Shown here: positions 1 to 7,288 of the stretch, one piece after another
Position numbering within the stretch: the stretch's first letter is position 1
How the letters are laid out: each line of letters starts with the position of its first letter
From: Sedimentisphaerales bacterium
GTDB taxonomy: Bacteria; Planctomycetota; Phycisphaerae; Sedimentisphaerales; Anaerobacaceae
Length of the DNA stretch: 15,645 nucleotides
Reading direction: 5' to 3'
Assembly (NCBI GenBank): GCA_016933985.1
Contig: JAFGTU010000553.1
Span: 1-15,645 of the forward strand
Notes under the pieces: generated by a model
The model's input: only the letters and a program-made list of their open reading frames with translations
Told to the model about the DNA's origin: nothing
The model's database searches: none
Program-made: the position numbers and the translations under genes

Positions 1-584
1 CTGACGCTGTTGAAATCGTCGTACCATGACAATATGTCGTTGAGCCACATCCACGTGCGTGCGACTGAGAGGAAATTCGTCCCGCATCCTTTGAGCGCGG
101 CCTCAGCCTTCTCTAAACACACTCTTGCCTGCTCTTTGGGGCAGGTCAGTTGCGGTGCGGAAACGCAGGAGAGAGCTGCTATCGTGTGATTCGGTGCACG
201 AAGGAGTCGCCCTTGAGCCGTACCATCGATCTCGATAACCTCGCTCTTTATCTCACCGCTGAGGGCATGCACCTGTACACCGGCGATCGGCCCCAAAGAG
301 GCCCCTTCTTGACCCACGAGAAAACTCGGAGCGACGCCATCGTCGAAACCCTGACCTTGGTAGGCTCGCGACCTAGCCTCCGCCAAGATATCCATCACAT
401 GCCCGGCGGCGAAGACACGTTCCTCAAGGATGCGCGCGTTCTGGGGCTTGAGGACATCCCTTATCCCGGAGAAGAGCTGCTCGGCAACCTCGTCCGGCGG
501 GGCATTGTGCCGCGGCACGGCTGAAATGTAGAATTCAGTTACGCCCGATGATTCTATGGCTCGCGTGTCAATGTTTACCGTCAT
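1..584 (-). CDS. RidA/YjgF-like (chorismatase-related) protein, 3' part outside window
   Basis: A reading frame stays open for 194 codons from an ATG at 584-582 to the left window edge, so the C-terminus is missing. An in-frame TGA lies directly before the ATG and an AGAGAGG Shine-Dalgarno-like run lies just upstream, which fixes the start. The protein begins MTVNIDTRAIESSGVTEFYI. The stretch ending LSVARTWMWLNDIL and then SWYDDFNSV, at about residues 173-194, resembles the C-terminal RidA-fold segment of two-domain RidA-like proteins, a group that includes the FkbO/Hyg5 chorismatases, where an RTW...DI...FN pattern is typical. The family call is from memory of motif patterns. Whether it is a chorismatase (chorismate to 3-hydroxybenzoate or dihydroxy-derivative plus pyruvate) or an uncharacterised RidA relative cannot be told without the rest. 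No signal peptide is visible, so it is probably cytoplasmic. A plus-strand reading frame at 150-524 is its antisense shadow. Confidence 0.72.
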   Translation of the reverse strand, partial: MTVNIDTRAIESSGVTEFYISAVPRHNAPPDEVAEQLFSGIRDVLKPQNARILEERVFAAGHVMDILAEARSRAYQGQGFDDGVAPSFLVGQEGASLGPIAGVQVHALSGEIKSEVIEIDGTAQGRLLRAPNHTIAALSCVSAPQLTCPKEQARVCLEKAEAALKGCGTNFLSVARTWMWLNDILSWYDDFNSV

Positions 585-922
585 TCAGCCTCTCTGCTGG
601 AAGATTTCTGAGTATTGACGTTTTTGGCCCGATATTACGCCCGTTAAGAGGCGGTGCCCAAGATACAAAACCATGCCGGCCGGATACGCCCAATGCATCC
701 AGGAGGTCACACGCAGTATATACTAATCGGCATCTGCAGCAAAATCAAGCTAATTCCCATAGCGGCCGCAGCATTATCGCCACCTCATAAAAGCCACTGC
801 AATAATCATGAAAACCCTGTATAATCGGCCTATATTGACCGTCCCTTTAGGAACGATATGGGACGAGTTTGACTTCTGCAGCATAGTGTAAGTGTCGTTG
901 AGTCTTGTGTAAAGGAGAAACA
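585..922. other. Divergent intergenic region, no convincing gene
   Basis: This 338-base stretch separates the minus-strand RidA-like gene from the plus-strand epimerase gene. Short open frames exist on both strands, including a plus-strand frame at 548-790 that would overlap the start of the RidA-like gene. None has a recognisable domain, a good ribosome site or protein-like composition. The right part is AT-richer and holds the promoter candidate at 820-825. I see no tRNA, riboswitch-like fold or long repeat here. Confidence 0.6.
796..825 (+). promoter_or_regulatory. Candidate sigma70-type promoter for the epimerase gene
   Basis: A perfect TATAAT lies at 820-825, about 98 bases before the epimerase ATG. 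The -35 side is weak: ACTGCA at 796-801 gives an 18-base spacer and CTGCAA at 797-802 a 17-base spacer, neither close to TTGACA. This is a pattern match only. A weak -35 would fit an activator-dependent or weak promoter. Confidence 0.38.
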
Positions 923-2248
923 ATGTTCAAAGAGGATTCCTCATCCGGTCGTTTGTGTGCGGTTGTTGCTGCAAATATGGTCTTTTTGGGCTGTCTGAAT
1001 TTGTACACCGTGGACGCCGAAGCGGACCAGGCCAAGACTTACATCCCAAGGCTCGAAAGGATACTTAATGAGAATATTGTGCCTTTTTGGCTGAGCAAGA
1101 GTCTCGACATCGAGCACGGCGGATACACAATAAACTTCGGTCCCAAAGGCGAATTGAAAGATGGCGGAACCAAAATGATTGTCACACAGGCGCGGACGAT
1201 GTGGCTCTTCTCTCGCCTGGCCCGGGCCGGATACGGGAAGAAGAAGTGCCTGGATGCCGCCGAGCTGGGCTATAGATTCCTTGAAGAGAAGATGTGGGAC
1301 GAGAAAAACGGAGGATTCTACTGGGAGGTCGATGTCACCGGCGACAAGAAACTCAATCCCAAGAAACATCTGTACGGACAGGCATTTGCGCTCTACGGCG
1401 TCTCGGAGTATTATCTCGCGACCAAAAAGAGCGATGCGCTGAAATTCGCAAATCGCATATTTGACCTGTTGGAGGTAAAGTGTCACGACAAGGAGTATGC
1501 CGGGTACATCGAATCCTTCAACGAGGACTGGACGGCTCCGCCCGCAGACGAGCTTTGTTGCATGGGCGTCCCGAACGGGCTGAAGCTGATGAATACTCAC
1601 CTCCACCTCCTCGAAGCGATGACGACCTTCTACCGGGCAAGCAGGCTGCCTTTGGCTCGCGAAAGACTGATCGAGCTTATAAACATTCAGAGCAACGCCG
1701 TGGTGCGCAAAGACATCGGCGCGTGCACCGATAAGTACGACCGCAACTGGCGGCCCAGGCTCGAGGGGGACTGGGCGAGGGTCTCCTACGGCCACGATAT
1801 TGAGAATATCTGGCTGCTGATAGAGGCGTGCAACGCCGCCGGCGTCTCGAGCCGCCCGTTTGTCGATCTTTACCGCACGCTGTTCGAGTACTCGCTGAAG
1901 TACGGATACGACGAAGGCCGCGGCGGATTCTACGACAGCGGCCAATTCGCAGCGCCAGCCGACAAACGCGATAAGGTCTGGTGGGTCCAGGCAGAGGCAA
2001 TCGTCAGCTCTTTGTACATGCACAGCCTGACGCGAGATCCGAAATACCTGCCTGTATTCGAGAAGACACTCGCATCTATCGAGAATAACCTCGTCGATTG
2101 GCAGAACGGTGAATGGTACTGGGCTGTGAACGACCAGGGTCGTTCAAGCGGTGACAAGGCAAATATCTGGAAGGCAGGCTACCACAACGGACGCGCGATG
2201 ATTGAATGCCTTGGCCTGTTGAAACTGGCTTCCGCGTCTGCAAAATAA
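923..2248 (+). CDS. Exported N-acylglucosamine 2-epimerase (AGE) family protein, cellobiose/mannobiose 2-epimerase-like
   Basis: The family fold is an (alpha/alpha)6 barrel that epimerises C2 of a reducing-end sugar (for example cellobiose to glucosyl-mannose, mannobiose to mannosyl-glucose, or N-acylglucosamine to N-acylmannosamine). Family signatures appear in order: HLYGQAFALYG, THLHLLEA (H226/H228), SYGHDIE (H291), WWVQAEA and YHNGRA (H421). The three His-containing motifs match the catalytic histidine positions known for cellobiose 2-epimerases. At 441 aa it is slightly longer than usual because of an N-terminal extension. That extension has a hydrophobic core of about 20 residues (residues 11-30) resembling a Sec signal peptide, with possible cleavage near VDA. 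A lipobox is poor (FLGC). The ATG at 923 is preferred over the TTG at 905 because AAAGGAG lies 6 bases upstream. Most family members are cytoplasmic, so export is unusual. The substrate is not deducible. It converges with the six-gene cluster. Confidence 0.93.
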   Translation: MFKEDSSSGRLCAVVAANMVFLGCLNLYTVDAEADQAKTYIPRLERILNENIVPFWLSKSLDIEHGGYTINFGPKGELKDGGTKMIVTQARTMWLFSRLARAGYGKKKCLDAAELGYRFLEEKMWDEKNGGFYWEVDVTGDKKLNPKKHLYGQAFALYGVSEYYLATKKSDALKFANRIFDLLEVKCHDKEYAGYIESFNEDWTAPPADELCCMGVPNGLKLMNTHLHLLEAMTTFYRASRLPLARERLIELINIQSNAVVRKDIGACTDKYDRNWRPRLEGDWARVSYGHDIENIWLLIEACNAAGVSSRPFVDLYRTLFEYSLKYGYDEGRGGFYDSGQFAAPADKRDKVWWVQAEAIVSSLYMHSLTRDPKYLPVFEKTLASIENNLVDWQNGEWYWAVNDQGRSSGDKANIWKAGYHNGRAMIECLGLLKLASASAK

Positions 2249-2267
2249 GTCTTGCACACGTCGCCGG

Positions 2268-4559
2268 CTACTTTTTCAGCAGTGGGCCGGCGCTGCGTTT
2301 GTAGATTTCAAGCTTCCTTCCGATCTCTTGGGCGAGCAACCGGTCTTGCGCCATCAGCGCAAAGTTTAATGCCTTTTCCGCCGATACGACGGCCTCGCGG
2401 AATCGCCCCATCTTTGCATAGTTCATTGCGAACTGGTCGTGCAGTATTGCGGAGGTATCGATTTGGGGATCGATGCTCACCGCCTTATTGTAGTGCGTCA
2501 GGGCTTGTTCAAGCTTCCATCGCTGGGCCAGAGCGCCCGCGAGCAGATAATGGGCCTTTGCGTTGTCCGGGTCAATCCGCACCGCCTCGGAGAGATTCAG
2601 CTCCGCCTGCTCGAAATCGCCCTTCCCGAGCATCGCTTCTCCGAGACTGCGCCGCATGCTCAGAAGGTTGTATTGCTTGTCCAGGCCTTGGGGCATGCCG
2701 CGAAGAGCGACCTGAAGATGCGCGGCGGCGAGGTCGAATTGCCGCTGGTGTAGCAGAGCCATTCCCAGATCATGGTGAATGCGAGGATCGTTGGGATCGC
2801 TTTCCATCGCCTTTCGGTAATGCTCCATGCCCTCCTTATACATGTTCTTGGCGTTGTAGAACAGGAAGCCCAACTGGCGATGCGCCGTCGCGTTTGTCGG
2901 ATTCAACTGTAGGGCGTTATTGTATTCCTCTATGGCGTTGTCCGTATCGCCCGCCTTAAAGAATTCATTGCCCGCCCTGACATACGAGTAATCGTCGAGG
3001 AACTCCTCGCGGATCTTTTGTATCGCAGACGCCTCGGCGTTGACAAATTCCGGTATGTTGGCGGCACGGTCCGATCCCGTGAAATGCGACAGCACGATCG
3101 CCGGTGTGCTCTCGCCCTGCTCGTCGATGTGAGTTAAGAAAAGCTGCGTATAGGGGGAATGCGCCTTCGAGGAAAAAACGAGCCACTTGCCGTTGGGAGA
3201 GAAGCTGTGCCACGAGTTCATTCGATTTGTGTTGGCACGCAGTCTTCTCGCCGCGCCTCCGTCTGCGGGGATGATGTAAAGCTCGCTGTCCGGCTGGAGA
3301 AGCATGTAATTCTCCGCCCTGCAGAATACGATCCATTTGCCGTCCGGCGAGTACTTCGCAAAGTAGTTGCTCATCCCATTATTGGAGGCGCCTTCGATCG
3401 GCTCGGCCTTTCCGCCGTTGCCGCCGTTGAAGGGCACTCTGTAAAGATCAAACTTGAACGGCTTGCCCTCTTCGGTGAATTCCCTGCACTCCTCGCGGGT
3501 CAACAGCACCTTTCCCTGGCCTTTTGTGTCATTCAGATCGTAGGCGATGGTCCGCGCAAAGACAATGTACTCTCCATCAGGGCTCCAGGTCGGATTGCTC
3601 TGAACGTAATTAGGGTCGTCGGCGCCGGCTAACGCATGAAACGTGCGCTTCTCTCTATCGTATACGCAGAGGATGCCTTTGAGCGGAAAGAAAAGCTGAG
3701 AAAAAGCAAGGTCCGGCTGCGGAACAAATACGGATTTGTCCTTCACCGTGCTGACCACAAACCTCCCATCCGGAGAGATTTGCGAAAGCAGGCCGAACGT
3801 TTGCTCGCCGTCTTCTTTCCTGTAGTCGTCCCAAGTGATGACATCACCGGCAACGAGAGTCATATGCTCTGCGACTCTTGTGATAACGTATGAGCCTTTG
3901 CTGTTGGCGTAATCGACGTCCATCGCAAGCGTATCGGCGCTGCGGGAGAAAGAGTGGCAATTCCCGCATACCGGCATTCCCTCAAGCACAATGGGCGGCT
4001 GACGCCAGGAGGAAATCGACCCGAAGCGCCATCTGATGAGCGAGGGGTCTTTGACGGCGTTGACGAAAGGCAGATTAACCTCCCGGTAGAATATCGGCGC
4101 GCCCACGGGCTCGGTGGATGTATTGATGCTAATTTGGCTTGCTGAGAGAATCTCTCTCGGCGGTTTACGGTTAAAGCCAATGATGGTTACGCGTGCCCCC
4201 TTTTGCACAGACCCCTTCTTCATAGCCTCCCAATCGGGTGGTTCGGGTGTCCACCGCGGCTGCTCAACAAACGCGTTGATACGCCGTGCCCCGCCCTCGA
4301 ATTCGACGCTGACCAGCCAGCCGTCACAGCGGTTATCATCGTCTTTCCAGAGAAACGTGGGGGCGCAAATGTCCGGAGGGAACAATGTGCCGTCGAGCGG
4401 ATACTCAATTGTCAAACTTCCGTATTCTGCAGGTCCGCGGAACACTCCCAATATGTGCTCAGCCTTTGGGCCCGAAGGAATGAGAAACCACGCCACCACT
4501 ACCGCAAGAATGGCAATTGCGACCAGAATCCCTATGAAATATAGGACTGAAACACGCAT
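2268..4559 (-). CDS. Membrane-anchored CxxCH beta-propeller (PD40) protein with six TPRs (F)
   Basis: A 763-aa protein, last gene of the six-gene cluster. The start is placed at the ATG at 4559, after GAGGG, 13 bases beyond the upstream gene's stop. An upstream in-frame ATG at 4718 would overlap gene E by nearly 150 bases and bury the membrane segment. Residues 4-27 form one transmembrane anchor. An Ig-like N-terminal region follows, with DGTLFPPDICAPTFLW at about 55-71. A single heme-c-type motif VCGNCHSFS has C198, C201 and H202. Four PD40/TolB-like blade motifs lie at about 260-460 (ISPDGRF, WSPDGEY, YSPDGKW, FSPNGKW). Six TPR units run from about 525 to 750. It is a close paralogue of gene E over the whole Ig, CxxCH and propeller region but has fewer TPRs. 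The anchor and CxxCH predict a periplasm-facing protein. TPRs suggest a protein-docking role. The function is unknown to me; it is not a classical TolB because it lacks the TolB N-domain. Confidence 0.88.
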   Translation of the reverse strand: MRVSVLYFIGILVAIAILAVVVAWFLIPSGPKAEHILGVFRGPAEYGSLTIEYPLDGTLFPPDICAPTFLWKDDDNRCDGWLVSVEFEGGARRINAFVEQPRWTPEPPDWEAMKKGSVQKGARVTIIGFNRKPPREILSASQISINTSTEPVGAPIFYREVNLPFVNAVKDPSLIRWRFGSISSWRQPPIVLEGMPVCGNCHSFSRSADTLAMDVDYANSKGSYVITRVAEHMTLVAGDVITWDDYRKEDGEQTFGLLSQISPDGRFVVSTVKDKSVFVPQPDLAFSQLFFPLKGILCVYDREKRTFHALAGADDPNYVQSNPTWSPDGEYIVFARTIAYDLNDTKGQGKVLLTREECREFTEEGKPFKFDLYRVPFNGGNGGKAEPIEGASNNGMSNYFAKYSPDGKWIVFCRAENYMLLQPDSELYIIPADGGAARRLRANTNRMNSWHSFSPNGKWLVFSSKAHSPYTQLFLTHIDEQGESTPAIVLSHFTGSDRAANIPEFVNAEASAIQKIREEFLDDYSYVRAGNEFFKAGDTDNAIEEYNNALQLNPTNATAHRQLGFLFYNAKNMYKEGMEHYRKAMESDPNDPRIHHDLGMALLHQRQFDLAAAHLQVALRGMPQGLDKQYNLLSMRRSLGEAMLGKGDFEQAELNLSEAVRIDPDNAKAHYLLAGALAQRWKLEQALTHYNKAVSIDPQIDTSAILHDQFAMNYAKMGRFREAVVSAEKALNFALMAQDRLLAQEIGRKLEIYKRSAGPLLKK

Positions 4560-4572
4560 GAACCCTCTTTTT

Positions 4573-7137
4573 TTATATACCCTGAGTCTTCTTCTGCCTA
4601 CATAGTTGCATCTGTTCAGTAATCTCCCGGGCAAGCTTTTCATTGGAGGCCTTGCGAGCAAGGCCGAGCGCCTTTTCAAGAGACGCGATAGCCTCGTCGA
4701 ATCGCTTGGTTTCGGCATAGCTCGCCGCTATATTCACAAGGGCGCCGGGATTATCGGGCTTGCGTCGCAGAAACTCCAGCCAATGAGCAATGGCCTGTTC
4801 GTGTTTGCCCTGCTTTGCCAGGGCGACACCAAGGTTGTATCGAACGGCGATGAAGTCAGGGTCGATGCGAATCGCCTCAGACCAATGAGTAATGGCCTCA
4901 TCAAGCTTTCCCTGTTGCACCATTACCTGACCGACGCTGTAGCGCATGGTAACATCGTTCGGTTCAAGCTCGATGACCTTCAGCCAGTGATCGAAGGCCT
5001 CGTCGAGCTTTTTACTCCGAGCCAGCGCAGTGCCCAGGGTGCGGTGTGCTTCGGCGTCGTTGGGCCTCTGCCGAACGACTATCTGGAGATGCTTGATGGC
5101 TTCATCGTCTTTCTTCTGTTGGAACATAGCCTGGGCAAGGTTGTAATGGGCGTCGATGTTGTTGGGGTCCAGACGGGCTGCCTCGGAAAGATGGGATATC
5201 GCCTCTTCGGTCCTGCCCTCGCTCAGTAAGAGTGCTCCAAGGTTGCCTTGTGCTTTGACGTGGTCGGGTTTTAGCTTTATGACTTTTACAAAGTATGCGG
5301 CTGCATCTTCATTTTTTTGGCGGCGAAGCATCACCTGGCCGAGGTTGTAGTAGGCTTCCACGTTGTTGGGGTCCAGGCGTATGGTCTGCGACCATTGGTC
5401 CGCTGCTTCGCTGATTTTGTCCGTGTAAAACAGCGCCAGACCCAGGTGGAAGCGTGCGTCGGCACTGTCGGGATTCAGCTCCAGCGCCTTTAGGGATTGC
5501 CGCTCGACTCCTTTCCAGTCTTTCGCTTTCATGAATTCTCTTGCAGCGCGGACGTACGACAGGTCGTCAACGAACTGTTCGCGGATGCCTTTGATGGTCG
5601 AAGGCTCGGCATTGACAAACTCCGGTATGTTGGCCGCACGGTCCGCTGCCGTAAACCGCTCCAGAACCACAGGCGGCGTGCTCCGACCATCTTCGTCGAT
5701 ATGCGTGAGGAACAGTTGCGTATATGGCGAGTTGGCTTTCGATGAGAAAACAAGCCACTTGCCGTTCGGCGAAAAACTATGCCACGAGTTCATTAGCCTC
5801 GTGTTGGCCAGTAGTTTCCTGGCCTCACCTCCCTCGGCGGGAATAATGTAAAGCTCGCTGTCCGGCTGAAGAAGCATGTAATTCTCAGCCTTGCAGAATA
5901 CGATCCAACTCCCGTCCGGCGAGTACCTCCCAAAGAAATTGCTCTTGCCGTTGAAGGATGCGCCCTCGAGCGGCTCAGCCTTGCCGCCCTTGCCGTTGTT
6001 GAACGGTATCCTGTAAAGATCGAATTTGAACGGCTTGCCTTCTTCCAGGAATTCCCAGCATTCCTCGCCGCTGAGAAGGACTTTGCGCGGACCGGTATGT
6101 TTCAGCTTGTAAGCCTCGGTGGCTGCAAAAACAATACTCTTGCCGTCCGGGCTCCAACTCGGATTGCTTTGCACCAGGAAAGGATCGTCCGCACCGGGCA
6201 AGACATTGAAACTGCCCGTCTTCCTGTCGTATATGCAAAGGATACCCTTCACGGGGAAAAAGAGCTGTGAGAACTCCAGCCCCGGCTTAGGGACAAAAAC
6301 CGACTCATCTTTAACCGTGCTGACAACGTATCTGCCGTTCGGAGAAACCTGCGAAAGCAGCCCGAATGTTAATTCCTCATCGTCTCTCTTGTAGTCGCTC
6401 CACGTTATGATCTTGCTCTTATCCAGAACCATCCGCTCTTCGACAGGCACGATAGCATAGGAACCCTTGTCGTTGGCGTAATCGATATCCATCCCCAGCA
6501 CCCCCCCATCGGTCGAGAACGAATGGCAGTTCCCGCAAACGGGCAGCTTCTCAAGAACGACAGGCGGCTGCTCCTCAGACGATATCCCCCCGAACCGCCA
6601 CCGAATGTTCGACGGGTCCTTGACCGCATCAACAAAAGGAAGGTTTACTTCCCGGTAGAATATCGGCGCCCCGACCGCATCGGCAGACGTTTTGATAGTA
6701 ATGTGACCTGCCGAAAGGGCCTTTTGCAGCGATGCACGGTCAACGCCGATAATGGTGACAACTGCCTGCTTCTCCCGTGAGCGTTTCTTTATCTCCTCCC
6801 ATTCTGCTGCCTTTGGGGTCCATTGCGCCGCACTGGTGAGGGAGCGGACATCTTCTTTGCCATCATCGAACCCGACTAAAACCAGCCAGGCATCGCACTC
6901 GGCGTTTTCATCTTTCCAGCGAAACGTAGGAGGAGCTATGTCCGGCGGGAAAAGCGTTCCGTCCAGAGGGTATTCAATCGATAACCGCCCGGCCCCACTC
7001 ACATTCTCAGAGGCCGTCAGAACGTCCTCTACTTCGAGTCCAGCCTGTCCGTCAGGCGTACTTGCCGGCGCAACCGCGCAAAGTGCCATAATCGCCGGCA
7101 ATGCCGCCACAATAAGCTGCATGGCTGAATTCTGCAT
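4573..7137 (-). CDS. Exported CxxCH beta-propeller (PD40) protein with nine TPRs (E)
   Basis: An 854-aa protein. The start is uncertain: ATG 7137 is chosen, while GTG 7143 and ATG 7122 are alternatives, none with a strong Shine-Dalgarno. A signal peptide spans about residues 1-26 (hydrophobic core LIVAALPAIMALCAVAPA). An Ig-like region follows with DGTLFPPDIAPPTFRW at about 59-74, then VCGNCHSFS with C201, C204 and H205. Four propeller blade motifs sit at about 263-465 (VSPNGRY, WSPDGKS, YSPDGSW, FSPNGKW). From about 525 to 845 there are nine consecutive 34-residue TPRs with typical consensus such as AHYNLAQAM and AIxHxxEAxRLDPNN. It is a tandem paralogue of gene F, 13 bases away. The CxxCH motif implies covalent heme c in the periplasm if a cytochrome c maturation system exists. 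The single CxxCH between two non-cytochrome domains is unusual. Its partner is perhaps the helical-repeat domain of the membrane proteins A and C (inference). Confidence 0.9.
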   Translation of the reverse strand: MQNSAMQLIVAALPAIMALCAVAPASTPDGQAGLEVEDVLTASENVSGAGRLSIEYPLDGTLFPPDIAPPTFRWKDENAECDAWLVLVGFDDGKEDVRSLTSAAQWTPKAAEWEEIKKRSREKQAVVTIIGVDRASLQKALSAGHITIKTSADAVGAPIFYREVNLPFVDAVKDPSNIRWRFGGISSEEQPPVVLEKLPVCGNCHSFSTDGGVLGMDIDYANDKGSYAIVPVEERMVLDKSKIITWSDYKRDDEELTFGLLSQVSPNGRYVVSTVKDESVFVPKPGLEFSQLFFPVKGILCIYDRKTGSFNVLPGADDPFLVQSNPSWSPDGKSIVFAATEAYKLKHTGPRKVLLSGEECWEFLEEGKPFKFDLYRIPFNNGKGGKAEPLEGASFNGKSNFFGRYSPDGSWIVFCKAENYMLLQPDSELYIIPAEGGEARKLLANTRLMNSWHSFSPNGKWLVFSSKANSPYTQLFLTHIDEDGRSTPPVVLERFTAADRAANIPEFVNAEPSTIKGIREQFVDDLSYVRAAREFMKAKDWKGVERQSLKALELNPDSADARFHLGLALFYTDKISEAADQWSQTIRLDPNNVEAYYNLGQVMLRRQKNEDAAAYFVKVIKLKPDHVKAQGNLGALLLSEGRTEEAISHLSEAARLDPNNIDAHYNLAQAMFQQKKDDEAIKHLQIVVRQRPNDAEAHRTLGTALARSKKLDEAFDHWLKVIELEPNDVTMRYSVGQVMVQQGKLDEAITHWSEAIRIDPDFIAVRYNLGVALAKQGKHEQAIAHWLEFLRRKPDNPGALVNIAASYAETKRFDEAIASLEKALGLARKASNEKLAREITEQMQLCRQKKTQGI

Positions 7138-7180
7138 AAACACGCCAAGATCAAAAGACCTTTTCTTCCGGAATCAACAC

Positions 7181-7209
7181 ATAATAGGTATCGTCAATGC
7201 AAATTTCAG
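7181..7209 (-). promoter_or_regulatory. Candidate internal promoter upstream of gene E
   Basis: In the 145-base gap between genes D and E the minus strand reads CTGAAA (complement of 7204-7209), 17 bases, then TATTAT (complement of 7181-7186). These match TTGACA and TATAAT at 4 and 5 of 6 positions. This is the only sizeable gap inside the cluster, so an internal promoter for E and F is plausible. The evidence is pattern only. Confidence 0.3.
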
Positions 7210-7288
7210 CTTAACTGACAATCCTTGATTTTGCAAGAATTATTCCCCCGTCCCGGCCTAACCGACAGCGCCTTGTACTCCGCCGCTG

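Noticed and set aside
150..524. Plus-strand 124-codon frame
   Set aside because: Antisense to the well-supported minus-strand RidA-like gene; no protein-like motifs and no ribosome site.
585..770. Minus-strand frames upstream of the RidA-like gene (for example a peptide ending FQQRG directly before its ATG)
   Set aside because: Fewer than 60 codons, no good start or ribosome site, and no recognisable domain. A leader peptide was considered but nothing supports it.
548..790. Plus-strand 80-codon frame in the left intergenic region
   Set aside because: Composition looks random, there is no ribosome site, and it overlaps the start of the RidA-like gene.
941..2023. Minus-strand 360-codon frame
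   Set aside because: Lies entirely antisense to the epimerase, whose catalytic motifs are unmistakable. The long frame is a codon-bias shadow in GC-rich DNA.
4560..4718. Upstream 53-codon extension of gene F
   Set aside because: It would overlap gene E's TPR end and place a basic stretch before the anchor. The ATG at 4559 has GAGGG upstream and gives a clean N-terminal anchor.
4573..7137. Interpretation of E/F as TolB of the Tol-Pal system
   Set aside because: PD40 blades are shared with TolB, but there is no TolB N-terminal domain, no tolA/Q/R or pal neighbours, and there are extra CxxCH and TPR parts.
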